Origin: Rhodopseudomonas sp.
GTDB taxonomy: Bacteria > Pseudomonadota > Alphaproteobacteria > Rhizobiales > Xanthobacteraceae
NCBI GenBank assembly: GCA_016124795.1
Contig: WGNB01000041.1
Location: forward strand, 1-64,000
Direction: 5' to 3'
DNA length: 64,000 bases
Part shown: positions 7,858-17,690 of the stretch, piece by piece
Numbering within the stretch: the first letter of the stretch is position 1
Layout of the letters: the number at the start of each line of letters is the position of its first letter
Position numbers and translations under genes: made by a program
The notes under the pieces: generated by a model
What the model saw: only the letters and a program-made list of their open reading frames with translations
The model's database searches: none
Told to the model about the DNA's origin: nothing

Positions 7858-9429
7858 ATGCGAATAGCAGTGCTGACCGCGACAGCCGGCATCCTCGGCC
7901 TGACGATGGCGGGGCCGGCGCAGGCCGCGCCGCGCTGCCAGAATACCGGCGATTTCAACGCCTGGGTGACCCAGTTCAAACAGGACGCGATCGCGCAAGG
8001 CATCGCGCCGCGCGTCATCGAAGCCGCCGCGCCGGAACTGACCTTCGACCCTTCGGTGATCAAGCGCGACTCCGCTCAGGCCGTGTTTCAACGCACCTTT
8101 CTCGACTTCGCCAAGCTGCTGATCGGCGACAAGCGCATGGCGAAAGGCCTCGCCAAGATCAGCGAGAACGCGGCGCTGTTTGCCCGGATCGAAAAAACCT
8201 ATGGCGTGCCGCGCGAAGTTCTTGCCGCGGTCTGGGGCCTGGAAAGCGACTTCGGCGCGCTGTTCGGCAAGTTCAAGATCCTGCCGTCGCTGGCGACGCT
8301 GGCCTATGACTGCCGGCGCGGCGACCATTTCCGCGCCGAGTTGCTTGATGCGCTGCGCATCATTCAACGTGGTGACCGGCGCGTCGATCAGATGACCGGC
8401 AACTGGGCCGGTGAATTCGGCGGCATGCAGTTCACGCCGTCGAACTACATCAAATACGGCGTCGACTTCGACGGCGACGGCCACATCGACCTGACCGACA
8501 GCGTGCCCGATACGCTGGCCTCGGCCGCCAATTATCTCAGTTCGATCGGCTGGCGACGGGGCGAGCCGTGGCTTCAGGAAGTAACCGTGCCGCGCGACAT
8601 GCCGTGGCAGGAAGCCGGCATCGACATTCAGCATCCACGCTCGCAATGGCAGCGATGGGGCGTTCGCGCCGCGCATGGTACCTTGCCGCAAGACGACAAG
8701 CCGGCGTCGCTGATCCTGCCGATGGGCCGGCTTGGCCCGGCCTTCCTCGCCTACGACAACTTCAAGGTCTTCCTCGACTGGAATTCGTCCTACGTCTACT
8801 CGACCACGGTGGCTTATTTCGCCACGCGGCTGGGCGGCGCGCCGCCAGTCAGCGACAAGGGCGCCAAGCGCGTCAAGCAATTGACCACCGAACAGATGAT
8901 GGACCTGCAAGGACAACTCGCCAAACGCGGCTACGATGTCGGCAAGATCGATGGAAGGCTCGGCGCTGGCACCCGCAAGGCGATCAAGGCGATGCAGGTG
9001 ACATTCAACCTGCCGGCCGACTCATGGCCGACCGTTGAATTGCTGACGCGCCTGCATGGCCAGAACGACACCGCGCCGCAGCCCGTCGCCGCCAGCGCAA
9101 CGGAGAATCCGGCCACTCCTGCCGCCAAAGCCACCGCGCAAGACTCGTCCCAAAAGACGACCCCCGAAACCGTCAAACCGATGGCCGTCGCCAAAGCGGT
9201 TGCCGACACCGCGCCGGCCGTCACGACAATCGTCACGCCGATGCCGCGGCCGGCGCCGCATCGCCGCTCGGCGCCACGAGCGAAAAGCAGCAACGTCCCG
9301 CCATTGGCGCGCACGGCCATCCAACCGCTCGCGCCGCCCGGAAATGTCACCGTTCGCGTCCTGACCGTGCGCGGCTGTCAGGTACTGACCATGCCGATCA
9401 ACCGATTGAGAGAGTATCGCCGATGCTGA
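7858..9429 (+). CDS. Lytic murein transglycosylase, MltB-type, with PG-binding domain and Pro/Ala tail
   Basis: A 523-residue periplasmic enzyme that cleaves the MurNAc-GlcNAc bond of peptidoglycan. The frame is open from 7624, but ATG at 7858 gives a signal peptide (MRIAVLTATAGILGLTMAGPAQA). The SLT_2 catalytic domain follows, with catalytic Glu129 in VWGLESDFGALFG and the MltB motif AGEFGGMQFTPSNY. A PG_binding_1 domain lies near residues 345-400 (GYDVGKIDGRLGAGTRKAI). The last about 120 residues are a Pro/Ala/Thr-rich tail that the paralogue at 9423 lacks. The stop codon overlaps the start of that paralogue by 7 bp, so the two are translated as a pair. Confidence 0.9.
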   Translation: MRIAVLTATAGILGLTMAGPAQAAPRCQNTGDFNAWVTQFKQDAIAQGIAPRVIEAAAPELTFDPSVIKRDSAQAVFQRTFLDFAKLLIGDKRMAKGLAKISENAALFARIEKTYGVPREVLAAVWGLESDFGALFGKFKILPSLATLAYDCRRGDHFRAELLDALRIIQRGDRRVDQMTGNWAGEFGGMQFTPSNYIKYGVDFDGDGHIDLTDSVPDTLASAANYLSSIGWRRGEPWLQEVTVPRDMPWQEAGIDIQHPRSQWQRWGVRAAHGTLPQDDKPASLILPMGRLGPAFLAYDNFKVFLDWNSSYVYSTTVAYFATRLGGAPPVSDKGAKRVKQLTTEQMMDLQGQLAKRGYDVGKIDGRLGAGTRKAIKAMQVTFNLPADSWPTVELLTRLHGQNDTAPQPVAASATENPATPAAKATAQDSSQKTTPETVKPMAVAKAVADTAPAVTTIVTPMPRPAPHRRSAPRAKSSNVPPLARTAIQPLAPPGNVTVRVLTVRGCQVLTMPINRLREYRRC

Positions 9430-10628
9430 AAACCGCTTTGAAATGGACTGCGCTCGCATTGGTCGCGCTGTCGGCCACGCCGGCGCTCGCCGCGACCTGC
9501 CGCAACACCGGCAGTTATGACCGTTGGCTCGAAGCCTTCAAGAAAGAAGCTCTGGCGCAAGGCATCTCGGCGCGCGTCATCGCCGAAGCCTCGCCGTCGA
9601 TGACCTTCGATCCGGCGATCATCAAGCGCGACCACGGCCAGGCGGTGTTCTCGCAAACCTTCCTGCAATTCTCCGACCGCATGACCGGCGGCGGCCGCAT
9701 TCCGATCGGTCAAAAGAAAATCAAACAGCACGCCGAACTGTTCGCGCGGATCGAGCAGAAATACGGCGTGCCGGCCCAGGTCATCACGGCCTTCTGGGGA
9801 CTGGAGAGCGACTTCGGCGCCAACTTCGGCAACTACAAGATCCTCAGCGCCATCGCGACGCTGGCTTACGATTGCCGCCGTCCGGATTTCTTCCGCACCC
9901 AGTTGTTCGACGCGCTGCGCATCATTCAGCGCGGCGATCAGCGGCCGGCGGACATGATCGGCGACTGGGCCGGCGAATTTGGCGGCCTGCAATTCACGGC
10001 CTCCGACTATCTCAAGAACGCCGTCGACTTCGACGGCGACGGCCGCCGCGATCTGATCCACAGCGTGCCGGACACACTGGCGTCGGGCGCGGCGTTTCTG
10101 GTCAGCCTCGGCTGGCAACGCGGCCAGCCCTGGATTCAGGAAGTCACGGTACCGCGCGACATGCCGTGGCAGGAAGCCGACAACGCGATCCAGCACCCGG
10201 TGTCGCAATGGCAGAAATGGGGTGTGAAAGGCGCGCACGGCCCGCTGGCTTCGGCCGACCTGCCGGCCTCCTTGATCCTGCCAATGGGCCGGCGTGGACC
10301 GGCCTTCCTCGCTTATCCGAATTTCAAGGCCTTCCTCGGCTGGAACTCGGCTTATGTTTATTCGACCACCGTCGCCTATTACGCGACGCGGCTCGCCGGC
10401 GCGCCCGCCGTCAGTCATGCCGGCAAGGATATTCCGGTGCTATCAGCCGACCAGATCAAGGAGTTGCAACGGTTGTTGATCAAGGCTGGCTACAAAGGCG
10501 TCGGCGATGTCGACGGCAAGGTCGGTGCCGGCACGCGCGGCGCGGTGCGGCAGGCGCAGCTTAAATTTAATATGCCGGCCGACGCTTATCCGACCGCCGA
10601 ATTGCTGGCGCGCCTGCAACAACGCTGA
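9423..10628 (+). CDS. Lytic murein transglycosylase, MltB-type, second tandem copy
   Basis: A 401-residue paralogue of the upstream MltB-type enzyme, with the same order: signal peptide (LKTALKWTALALVALSATPALA), SLT_2 catalytic domain with Glu128 in FWGLESDFGANFG and AGEFGGLQFTASDY, then a C-terminal PG_binding_1 domain (GYKGVGDVDGKVGAGTRGAV). It ends right after the PG-binding domain, the usual length for the family. The ATG lies inside the 3' end of the upstream gene, which implies translational coupling. The high similarity in the catalytic region indicates a tandem duplication with later change in the C-terminal parts. Confidence 0.9.
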   Translation: MLKTALKWTALALVALSATPALAATCRNTGSYDRWLEAFKKEALAQGISARVIAEASPSMTFDPAIIKRDHGQAVFSQTFLQFSDRMTGGGRIPIGQKKIKQHAELFARIEQKYGVPAQVITAFWGLESDFGANFGNYKILSAIATLAYDCRRPDFFRTQLFDALRIIQRGDQRPADMIGDWAGEFGGLQFTASDYLKNAVDFDGDGRRDLIHSVPDTLASGAAFLVSLGWQRGQPWIQEVTVPRDMPWQEADNAIQHPVSQWQKWGVKGAHGPLASADLPASLILPMGRRGPAFLAYPNFKAFLGWNSAYVYSTTVAYYATRLAGAPAVSHAGKDIPVLSADQIKELQRLLIKAGYKGVGDVDGKVGAGTRGAVRQAQLKFNMPADAYPTAELLARLQQR

Positions 10629-10650
10629 CCTGCAGTCCTGTTCAATAACA

Positions 10651-10683
10651 AACGCCGCCGCGCATGTCGCCCGGCGGCGTTTT
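10651..10683 (+). terminator. Terminator after the mltB-like pair
   Basis: A 10-bp GC-rich perfect stem (10651-10660 with 10672-10681), 11-nt loop and T residues at 10680-10683. The T-run is short, so termination may be partial. The remaining gap to 10894 shows nothing else recognisable. Confidence 0.65.
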
Positions 10684-10893
10684 ACTTTATATCGCGACGA
10701 CATCGCACCGTTGCGCATTGCGCCGATCATTGACGCGGTTTGCAATTCATTTTTGTTTCATCGAACCGTCACAAATCAAAATCGCCTGACGACTTTGTGC
10801 CGCCCGCCACACTCTTGATGCACATCAATGAGCTTCGCCTCGACGTCGTCATTCTAAAAGCGACAACGTGAGGAGTGTGCAACGAAGACACCC

Positions 10894-11118
10894 GTGAAAC
10901 AAATCTCGTCACGATCCGAGATCCCCGCAGACACACCATTTGTCCTGGTGATCTTCGGCGACGAAGCCGGCAAGACACAGGACGGACTCGGATTGATCAT
11001 TACGGTGCCGCACGGCCCATCGATGGCCATGAGCGAACTGTCATTCACGGCGGCACTTCATTCGGCCAAGGAGATCGCCAAGCACAAGAAGATCCCGACC
11101 GTCTACGCCTATAAATAA
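10894..11118 (+). CDS. Small hypothetical protein (74 aa)
   Basis: A 74-residue cytoplasmic protein starting with GTG at 10894; no in-frame upstream start is available. It has a strand-rich first half (PFVLVIFGDEAG, LGLIITVPHG) and a helical second half rich in Ala, Lys and Ser (SFTAALHSAKEIAKHKKIPTVYAYK). I do not recognise the family. A possible AGGAG lies at 10871-10875, which is too far to be ideal. It stands alone on the plus strand ahead of a second very small gene. Confidence 0.55.
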   Translation: MKQISSRSEIPADTPFVLVIFGDEAGKTQDGLGLIITVPHGPSMAMSELSFTAALHSAKEIAKHKKIPTVYAYK

Positions 11119-11208
11119 CCGCCCCAGACAAGCCGCTGCCCTGGCCTTGAGGGGCAAAGCGGAAACGCCACAACGATCGATCAACCCAGCCACACGATGG
11201 AGACGACG

Positions 11209-11370
11209 ATGCCTCCCATGGATCAGGCGAGCGAACACTTCATTAAAGCCGACAAGATTCGCGAACTGCGTTTCAAACTCGCGGAAACTCAGGACGAGGC
11301 CGAACGCCATGTTATCCTGCGCAAGATCGAAGAGCTGGAGGATCAGGCCAAGGCACGGCAACAGCAATAG
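11209..11370 (+). CDS. Very small hypothetical protein (53 aa), helical
   Basis: A 53-codon reading frame. It begins MPPMDQASEHFIKADKI and continues as a highly charged amphipathic helix rich in Glu, Arg, Lys and Gln, ending in ARQQQ. A GGAG Shine-Dalgarno at 11199-11202 lies 6 nt before ATG 11209, which decides the start over the in-frame ATGs at 11197 and 11218. Residue composition (heptad-like Leu/Ile spacing) suggests a coiled coil. No family recognised. The 384-bp gap after it up to the LTXXQ gene shows no further credible gene. Confidence 0.55.
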   Translation: MPPMDQASEHFIKADKIRELRFKLAETQDEAERHVILRKIEELEDQAKARQQQ

Positions 11371-11754
11371 CCGTTGTTCGCGCCATCGGCGGTCGCCGCC
11401 GCGACCGCCTGGTTGCCGCGCCACTGACCGGCACGAATAAACAGGCAAGCAGACGAGCCCAACAAATCGACAAGCCGCGCAGCTTGAAGGACACGCCGCG
11501 CAGCCGGTATTGCAACCGCAACGGTCGCCGTTTGACGACAACGCGAGCCGACAGGAACCCGGCGGCACGCGATGACGTCCGGCGATCCTGTTTGTGGCAT
11601 AGCGTCGCGGGTCCAACGCTTGAAAATGACTAACCGTTCATCTTTCATCACAAACAGATGATCGCGGCCCGCGCCGGCGTCGGATAGCGACGCCTCGCGC
11701 GTTTAATCAATTAACAGACGGAACTAATTTCCGAGGACGGAGTCGATTTGGATC

Positions 11755-13545
11755 ATGAAAAAACTTTTCGGAATGCTGAGCGTTGCGACGATCCTGTTGG
11801 CGGCAGTGCCGCTGACCAGCTACGCCGAGACACCGCAGGAAGCCGCCGCGAAAGCCGCGGCAGCCGCCAAGAAAAAAGCCGCGCCCGCCGCGAAGCCCGC
11901 GCCGCCGGCACGGCCGGCCCCCGTGGCCCGACCGGCGGCGCCACCGCGACCCGCCCCGGTAGCGCGCCCGGCTCCGGCCGCGCGACCGGCCCCGCATCCG
12001 CAAGCCGCAAGGCCAGTGCCGCACCGGCAACCGCCTGCCGCCGCCCGTGTCGCGCCGCAACATCGGCCAGCGCCGACGGTGCGGCACGCCACCCAGCCGC
12101 AGCCGCGCGTCAACCGCGCCGAACGCAGAGCGCCGACGCCGCGCACCGTCACGCCCAAAACAAGCACAGCCGCCAAACCGACAGCCAGTCCGCAGCGCGC
12201 GGCGACGCCTTCCGCCGTCAGTCCGGCGCAGGCGCGGCGACAGGAACGATTGCAGCGTGCGCGTGAAGATCGCGCGCTTCGACGCCTGCCGCCCCGGCAA
12301 CGCGCCGCGCGTCGCCGCGAAATCGAACGCGACCGGCAGCAACGCGCCGTGCAGCGCGCGAACAGCGCGCCGTCCGCGGCAGCGCGTAGCAGCCAGACGA
12401 GCCCGATTGCGGCAGCCACGACGGCTGCTCGCACCGGCAATCGCGCAACCGCCGCACGCCTCAATCGCGGTCCGCGCCGTAACGGTCAGGCCCGCGTCTC
12501 GGCGCAGGCCGCGCGACAGGGACGCTTCGCCGCGCCCTTCGCGGCAACGGGGACCGCGAGCACCACGGCCCGCGCCGCGCATGTCGCGCCGCGCCGCGCC
12601 TGGCGTTCCGGTCATCGCGCCAACTTCGTCGCCTGGTTCGGGCCGGTGTTCTACCCTTATGCCTATTCCGATATCTTCGATTATGCCTTCTGGCCCGATG
12701 GCTATGACGACGACTACTGGTACGCCGCCTATGACGACATGTTCGACGGCGTGTTCTTCGGTGAAGTCGGCCAGCCTGAAGAATATGTCGGCTCGATCCC
12801 GCGCGACGCCACCGACGCTCCGACCTATAAGGCTGTCTCCAGCCTGTGCCGGCAACCGGGCGACGGCATCACCGCCTGGCCGATCTCCGAGATCGAAAAC
12901 AAGGTCGGCCTGAACCGCGACCAGATCGCATTGCTCGACGGCGTCAAACGCGCCGGCAGCAAAGCCGCCAGCGTGTTCAGGGCGACCTGTCCGTTGGAGA
13001 ATGCTTTCCCGCTGACGCCGACCGGACGGCTGGCGGGAATGACAGCGCGGCTCAATGCCACGCTGGAAGCGGTGCAGACCGTCCGGCCCGAGTTGGAGAA
13101 GTTCTACGACTCGCTCAGCGATGAACAGAAAGAGCGCTTCAACCGGATCGGCCCCAGCAAAGCCATCACCAATCCGGAAGCGCGCGCGGCGTTGCCGGAC
13201 GACGCCCGGAAATGCGGTGAGGCCAAGCCCGGCCTGACCAACTTGCCAATCGAACAGATCGACGACGCGCTGCATCCGAACAAGCGCCAGGAAGGCGAAC
13301 TCGACAACCTGGCCAATGCGACGGTGAAAGCGGTCGGCATCCTGCAAGCCGCCTGCCCGAGCGAAACGCCGTTGACGCCACCGGGCCGGATGCAGGCGAT
13401 CGAAACACGATTGAAGGCGATGATCGAAGCCGCCGACACCGTCAAGCCGGCGCTCGACAGCTTCTACGGCTCGCTCAATGCCGAACAGAAGGCGCGCTTC
13501 AACCGCCTCGGTCGCGAGCTGGCGCAATCCGCTGACGCGCAATAA
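11755..13545 (+). CDS. LTXXQ-motif (Spy/CpxP-like) protein with two motif domains
   Basis: A 596-residue exported protein. An N-terminal signal peptide (MKKLFGMLSVATILLAAVPLTSYA) is followed by a long low-complexity region, about residues 25-290, rich in Ala, Pro and Arg, and then an aromatic patch (FYPYAYSDIFDYAFW and neighbouring Asp/Tyr-rich residues). The C-terminal half contains two copies of an LTXXQ-type helical domain, seen in LEKFYDSLSDEQKERFNRIG and LDSFYGSLNAEQKARFNRLG, each preceded by Cys-containing segments (SSLCRQPGDGI; ARKCGEAKPGL). LTXXQ proteins include the periplasmic chaperones Spy and CpxP. Two copies in one chain plus a long basic Pro/Ala linker is unusual compared with the short chaperones. 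A role in the envelope is inferred only. Confidence 0.75.
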   Translation: MKKLFGMLSVATILLAAVPLTSYAETPQEAAAKAAAAAKKKAAPAAKPAPPARPAPVARPAAPPRPAPVARPAPAARPAPHPQAARPVPHRQPPAAARVAPQHRPAPTVRHATQPQPRVNRAERRAPTPRTVTPKTSTAAKPTASPQRAATPSAVSPAQARRQERLQRAREDRALRRLPPRQRAARRREIERDRQQRAVQRANSAPSAAARSSQTSPIAAATTAARTGNRATAARLNRGPRRNGQARVSAQAARQGRFAAPFAATGTASTTARAAHVAPRRAWRSGHRANFVAWFGPVFYPYAYSDIFDYAFWPDGYDDDYWYAAYDDMFDGVFFGEVGQPEEYVGSIPRDATDAPTYKAVSSLCRQPGDGITAWPISEIENKVGLNRDQIALLDGVKRAGSKAASVFRATCPLENAFPLTPTGRLAGMTARLNATLEAVQTVRPELEKFYDSLSDEQKERFNRIGPSKAITNPEARAALPDDARKCGEAKPGLTNLPIEQIDDALHPNKRQEGELDNLANATVKAVGILQAACPSETPLTPPGRMQAIETRLKAMIEAADTVKPALDSFYGSLNAEQKARFNRLGRELAQSADAQ

Positions 13546-13572
13546 GAGGCGATTAGGTCCGACATCAATGAC

Positions 13573-13600
13573 AGGCGGCCCCCGTGGGGCCGCCTTTTTT
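13573..13600 (+). terminator. Rho-independent terminator after LTXXQ gene
   Basis: A 10-bp perfect stem (13573-13582 with 13586-13595), 3-nt loop and six T residues (13595-13600). Between it and the chemoreceptor start at 13873 lies an AT-rich patch around 13675-13710 that probably holds the chemoreceptor promoter; nothing else is seen there. Confidence 0.9.
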
Positions 13601-13872
13601 GTATGCGGGTTTAAATGCGGGATCGTGCCGGCCCCCGCTTGCGGCACCCGATACCGCCCGCCGCAGGGTTCTCGTTAAAATAACAATAATTTTTATCAAT
13701 ATTTATTGCCGGCTGCGTGAACGTTTAATTTCACCCGCAGGTGGCAAAATACGGGTTGGCTTCGGGAATTAACCGGGCAACCCGGCCTGCGCCGGCCGAA
13801 TTCCGACACAGCCTGGAAATTCACACAGCGTCTGCGCGACTCCGCGCAAATGCCGATAGAGAAAGAGTATCG

Positions 13873-15648
13873 ATGTCCCTGGTGACGACCCCAACCGCCA
13901 AATTCGGTTTGCTCAACCTGCGCGGCAAGCTGTTGCTGATTTTCGGCGTCAGCACCGCGCTGATGCTTGGCGCGGTCGCCTACGGCTTCTGGTCATCGAA
14001 CAACAGCCTCAACAGTTTCGAGACCGATGTCGCGAACAGCCAACGCAACGCGGTCGCCGTCGTCACCATGGAAGCGACCTTCAAGAAACAGGTGCAGGAG
14101 TGGAAGGACACGCTGCTGCGCGGCAAGAAGCCGGAAGCCCTGGAGAAATATTGGGGCAACTTCGAAAAGCGCGAAGCGGAAGTTCGCGCACAGGCCGATA
14201 AACTCAGTCGCAATATCAGCGAGCCCGAAAGCAAGCAACTGGTCGTCAAGTTTCTCGACGCCCACAAAACCATGGGCGAAGCCTATCGGCGCGGGCTCGA
14301 GGCCTTTAAAAATCACAACTTCGACAGCGCGGCCGGCGATGCCGCCGTCGCCGGCATCGACCGTGCGCCGACCGAATTGCTCGGCCAGGCCAAGGACCGG
14401 CTGCTCGCCAGCGCAACGGCTTTGTCGGCAGCCGCCGCAAGCGAAGCCGATGCCTCGATGCGCTTCAGCATGGCCTTGTTCGCCGTCGCTGTCCTGATCG
14501 GCGCCGGTCTGTTCATCATTGCCATCCAGAAAGGCATTACCACGCCGTTGAGCCGGCTCAACGACGCGATGGCCGAAATGGCCACCGGCAACATGACGAT
14601 CGACGTCCAGGGGCATGACCGCCACGACGAGATCGGCACGATCACCCGCGCCTTGCTACAAACCGCAGAGCGGATCGGCGCCACCATCGGCGAGATCAGG
14701 GCCTCCGGCCGCGAGGTCACCAATGCCTCGGTCGAAATCTCGACCAGCACCACCAGCCTGTCGCAGCGCACCGAGGAGCAGGCCGCGAGCCTCGAAGAGA
14801 CCTCGGCGGCGATGGAAGAACTGTCGTCGATCGTCCGCAAGAACGCCGAGAACGCGCAGCACGCCAGCCAGTCGGCCGGCGCGACCCGCGACGTTGCCAA
14901 CCGTGGCGGTCAGGTCGTTGCCGAGGCGGTCACCGCGATGTCCAGGATCGAGGAATCGTCGCGGCGGATTTCCGACATCATCGGCGTCATCGACGAGATC
15001 GCCCGGCAAACCAACCTGCTGGCGCTCAACGCCGCGGTCGAGGCGGCACGCGCCGGCGAGGCCGGCCGCGGCTTTGCCGTCGTCGCGTCCGAAGTGCGCA
15101 GTCTGGCGCAGCGCTCGTCGCAGGCCGCCAAAGACATCAAGGACCTGATCACCAACTCGAACGGCCAGGTCAAGGACGGCGTCGAGCTGGTCAACCGCGC
15201 CGGCAGTTCACTCGACGAGATCGTTGAATCGATCAAGAACGTCGCCGCCGTCGTCTCCGATATCGCCAATGCCAGCGGCGAACAGGCCAGCGGCATCGAG
15301 CAGATCAATCGCGCGCTGAGCCAGATGGACAATGTGACCCAGCAGAACTCGGCGTTGGTCGAGGAAAACGCCGCGACCGCCAAGGCGCTGGAAAATCAGG
15401 CCAAGGCGATGGACGAACAGGTCGCCTATTTCCGCGTCGAGCAGGATGGCCGGCGCGCCATGTCGGCCAGACCGGAGAGGACCGCGCCGGTCCAGACATC
15501 GACGATGTCAGCGCGAGCGACACCCGCAGCGCCGCGATCGACGCCGCGCGCCGAGCCACAATTGAAACAAAGCCACGGCGGCGGACCGGCCCGGCGTATG
15601 CAGACCGCGCTCGCCACCGCGGTCGACACCGACTGGAAGGAATTCTAG
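13873..15648 (+). CDS. Methyl-accepting chemotaxis protein
   Basis: A 591-residue chemoreceptor. The frame is open from 13741, but ATG 13873 gives the expected short cytoplasmic start followed by TM1 (about 19-41, [21 protein letters not shown]). A periplasmic helical sensor domain of about 150 residues follows, then TM2 (about 197-218, [17 protein letters not shown]), a HAMP domain and the long coiled-coil signalling domain with the conserved hairpin tip ([20 protein letters not shown] ... [18 protein letters not shown]). The C-terminus is Pro/Ala-rich and has no obvious CheR-binding pentapeptide. No che genes are nearby, so it is an orphan receptor with an unknown ligand. Confidence 0.92.
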   Translation: MSLVTTPTAKFGLLNLRGKLLLIFGVSTALMLGAVAYGFWSSNNSLNSFETDVANSQRNAVAVVTMEATFKKQVQEWKDTLLRGKKPEALEKYWGNFEKREAEVRAQADKLSRNISEPESKQLVVKFLDAHKTMGEAYRRGLEAFKNHNFDSAAGDAAVAGIDRAPTELLGQAKDRLLASATALSAAAASEADASMRFSMALFAVAVLIGAGLFIIAIQKGITTPLSRLNDAMAEMATGNMTIDVQGHDRHDEIGTITRALLQTAERIGATIGEIRASGREVTNASVEISTSTTSLSQRTEEQAASLEETSAAMEELSSIVRKNAENAQHASQSAGATRDVANRGGQVVAEAVTAMSRIEESSRRISDIIGVIDEIARQTNLLALNAAVEAARAGEAGRGFAVVASEVRSLAQRSSQAAKDIKDLITNSNGQVKDGVELVNRAGSSLDEIVESIKNVAAVVSDIANASGEQASGIEQINRALSQMDNVTQQNSALVEENAATAKALENQAKAMDEQVAYFRVEQDGRRAMSARPERTAPVQTSTMSARATPAAPRSTPRAEPQLKQSHGGGPARRMQTALATAVDTDWKEF

Positions 15649-15698
15649 CGGGGCGCTCGCTCGCGCACGTCATCAGGCAAAGAAACATCAGCCAACAA

Positions 15699-15726
15699 AA
15701 AAGGCGGCCCCTGTGGGCCGCCTTTT
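15699..15726. terminator. Bidirectional terminator between chemoreceptor gene and pckA
   Basis: A 12-bp stem (15699-15710 with 15715-15726) ending in four A on one side and four T on the other, with a CTGT loop. It can terminate both the plus-strand chemoreceptor message and the minus-strand pckA message. Confidence 0.88.
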
Positions 15727-15749
15727 CCGTTTCCGATGAAGCGAAGATC

Positions 15750-17372
15750 TTACTCCGCCGCCAGCTTCACCTGCGGCGCGGCCGCGCGGATTTCCGGCGT
15801 GACGTGATCTTCGTACTTGGTGAAGTTCTTCTGGAACATCGCGACCAGTTCGCGCGCGGTCTTGTCGAACGCGGCCTTGTCCTTCCAGGTCTTCGACGGA
15901 TAGAGCAGATGCGGCTCGACGCCCGGCACCGAGGTCGGCACCGCGAAACCGAAGTAGGGATCGGTGCGGAAGTCGGCGGTCTTCAGCGAACCGTTGAGCG
16001 CCGCGGTGACCAGCGTGCGCGTCGCCTTGATCGGCATGCGGCGGCCTTCGCCATAAATGCCGCCGGTCCAGCCGGAGTTGACCAGCCAGACGTCGACATT
16101 GTGCTTCTGGATGTAGTCCTGCAGCAGATTGGCATAGACCGACGGATGACGCGGCAGGAACGGCGAACCGAAGCAGGTCGAGAATTCAGGCTGCACGCCG
16201 ACCAGACCCTTCTCGGTGCCGGCGACCTTGGCGGTGTAACCGGACAGGAAGTGATACATCGCCTGCGTCGGGGTGAGCTTGGCGACCGGCGGCATCACGC
16301 CGTAAGCGTCGGCGGTCAGGAAGATAATGTTCTTCGGATGACTGGCGCAGCCGCTGCGCGAGGCGTTCGGAATGAAGTCGAGCGGATAGGCCGAACGGGT
16401 GTTCTCGGTCTTGGAATCGTCGTCGTAGTTCGGCACGCGGGTATAGGGATCGAAGGTAACGTTCTCGAGCACCGCGCCGAAGCGGTTGGTGGCGTCCCAG
16501 ATCATCGGCTCGGCTTCCTGGCTGAGCTTGATGGTCTTGGCGTAGCAGCCGCCTTCGAAATTGAAGATGCCGTTCGGACCCCAGCCGGTTTCATCGTCGC
16601 CGATGAGAACGCGGTTCGGGTCGGCCGACAGCGTGGTCTTGCCGGTGCCGGACAGACCGAAGAACAGGGCGCTCTCGCTGCCGTCCTTCGAGACGTTGGC
16701 CGAACAGTGCATCGGCACGACGTTCTGCGCCGGCAGATAGAAATTGAGCGTGGTGAACACCGACTTCTTCATTTCGCCAGCGTAAGAGCTGCCGCAGATC
16801 AGAACGATCTTGTTGGTGAAGTCGATCGCGACCTGGGTGTCGGAGCCTTCACGGCCGCCGTGGCGCTTCGGATCGGGCTTGAACGACGGCAGGTCGATGA
16901 TGGTGAGTTCGGGAACGAAGCTCGCCAGTTCGGCCAGTTCCGGGCGGATCAGAAGCTGACGGATGAACAGCGAGTGCCAGGCATATTCGGTGAAAACGCG
17001 AACCTTGATGCGGTACTGCGGATCGGCGCCACCGTAGAGATCCTGCGCGAACAGGGTCTTGCCCTTCACATGCGCGCGGAAGTCGCCGAGCATTGTGGCG
17101 AACTGGTCCTTGGTCTGCTTGCGGTTGCCGTCCCACCACAACACGTCATGCGTCAGATCGTCGTCGACGGTGTGCTTGTCCTTCGGCGAGCGGCCGGTGT
17201 GATGTCCGGTGAAAGCCGACAGCGCGCCGCCTTCGACCACGGTGGCTTCGCCGGCCTTGATCGAATGTTCGTACAGCGTCGGCGCCGTCAGGTTCCAGTG
17301 AACCGCCGCCAGATCGCTCAAGCCGAATTTGTCAGCACCGAAGGCACTGTTCCGCACACCTGTCTCTTGCAC
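15750..17372 (-). CDS. pckA: Phosphoenolpyruvate carboxykinase (ATP)
   Basis: A 540-residue ATP-dependent PEP carboxykinase, which converts oxaloacetate to PEP at the start of gluconeogenesis. Signature sequences include the kinase-1a P-loop [18 protein letters not shown], the metal-binding IGDDETGWG, and the N-terminal substrate region [15 protein letters not shown]. The frame extends to 17468, but family N-termini and a good GGGAG Shine-Dalgarno place the start at GTG 17372 (protein beginning [17 protein letters not shown]). It is divergent from chvI with a HugZ-like gene between them. In rhizobia pckA sits next to chvI-chvG and responds to C4-dicarboxylate growth. Confidence 0.96.
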   Translation of the reverse strand: MQETGVRNSAFGADKFGLSDLAAVHWNLTAPTLYEHSIKAGEATVVEGGALSAFTGHHTGRSPKDKHTVDDDLTHDVLWWDGNRKQTKDQFATMLGDFRAHVKGKTLFAQDLYGGADPQYRIKVRVFTEYAWHSLFIRQLLIRPELAELASFVPELTIIDLPSFKPDPKRHGGREGSDTQVAIDFTNKIVLICGSSYAGEMKKSVFTTLNFYLPAQNVVPMHCSANVSKDGSESALFFGLSGTGKTTLSADPNRVLIGDDETGWGPNGIFNFEGGCYAKTIKLSQEAEPMIWDATNRFGAVLENVTFDPYTRVPNYDDDSKTENTRSAYPLDFIPNASRSGCASHPKNIIFLTADAYGVMPPVAKLTPTQAMYHFLSGYTAKVAGTEKGLVGVQPEFSTCFGSPFLPRHPSVYANLLQDYIQKHNVDVWLVNSGWTGGIYGEGRRMPIKATRTLVTAALNGSLKTADFRTDPYFGFAVPTSVPGVEPHLLYPSKTWKDKAAFDKTARELVAMFQKNFTKYEDHVTPEIRAAAPQVKLAAE

Positions 17373-17470
17373 GCTCGTTCTCCCAAACAGATGGACCGTT
17401 TCCCACGGCGCCCATCGCCAAGCCATTCGGCCCCGATCGATTTGAATTTCGCTTAACCCCCGGCCCAACC

Positions 17471-17494
17471 GGGCTAAGCTTTAAAACCTAGCCC
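17471..17494. promoter_or_regulatory. Inverted repeats in the pckA upstream region
   Basis: GGGCTA (17471-17476) and TAGCCC (17489-17494) form an inverted repeat around an AT-rich centre with TTTAAAA, about 100-120 bp before the pckA GTG. Further repeats of CTTAG occur at 17498-17510. This 318-bp gap otherwise holds no gene. A promoter or operator is likely, but no specific regulator is assigned. Confidence 0.3.
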
Positions 17495-17690
17495 GCGCTT
17501 AGACCTTAGTATAGGCGCCCGGGCCAAGGCGCGCGACCATAGTCATCAACTTTGTGAATGCCAAGATCAAATGCCATGCATAACCGGAGCAAAGCATTGC
17601 TTTGCCTCGGTAAGTTAACGTCGCGCCGGCGTAACGGGTCCCGCGTCACTGTTATTTTGACGTCCGGAAACCCGGCTGATGTTTTATCAA

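Noticed and set aside
11707-13647. A 646-codon minus-strand frame
   Set aside because: Antisense to the LTXXQ gene, which has a signal peptide and real motifs; the antisense frame also reads across the terminator.
15804-17456. A 550-codon plus-strand frame
   Set aside because: Antisense to pckA.
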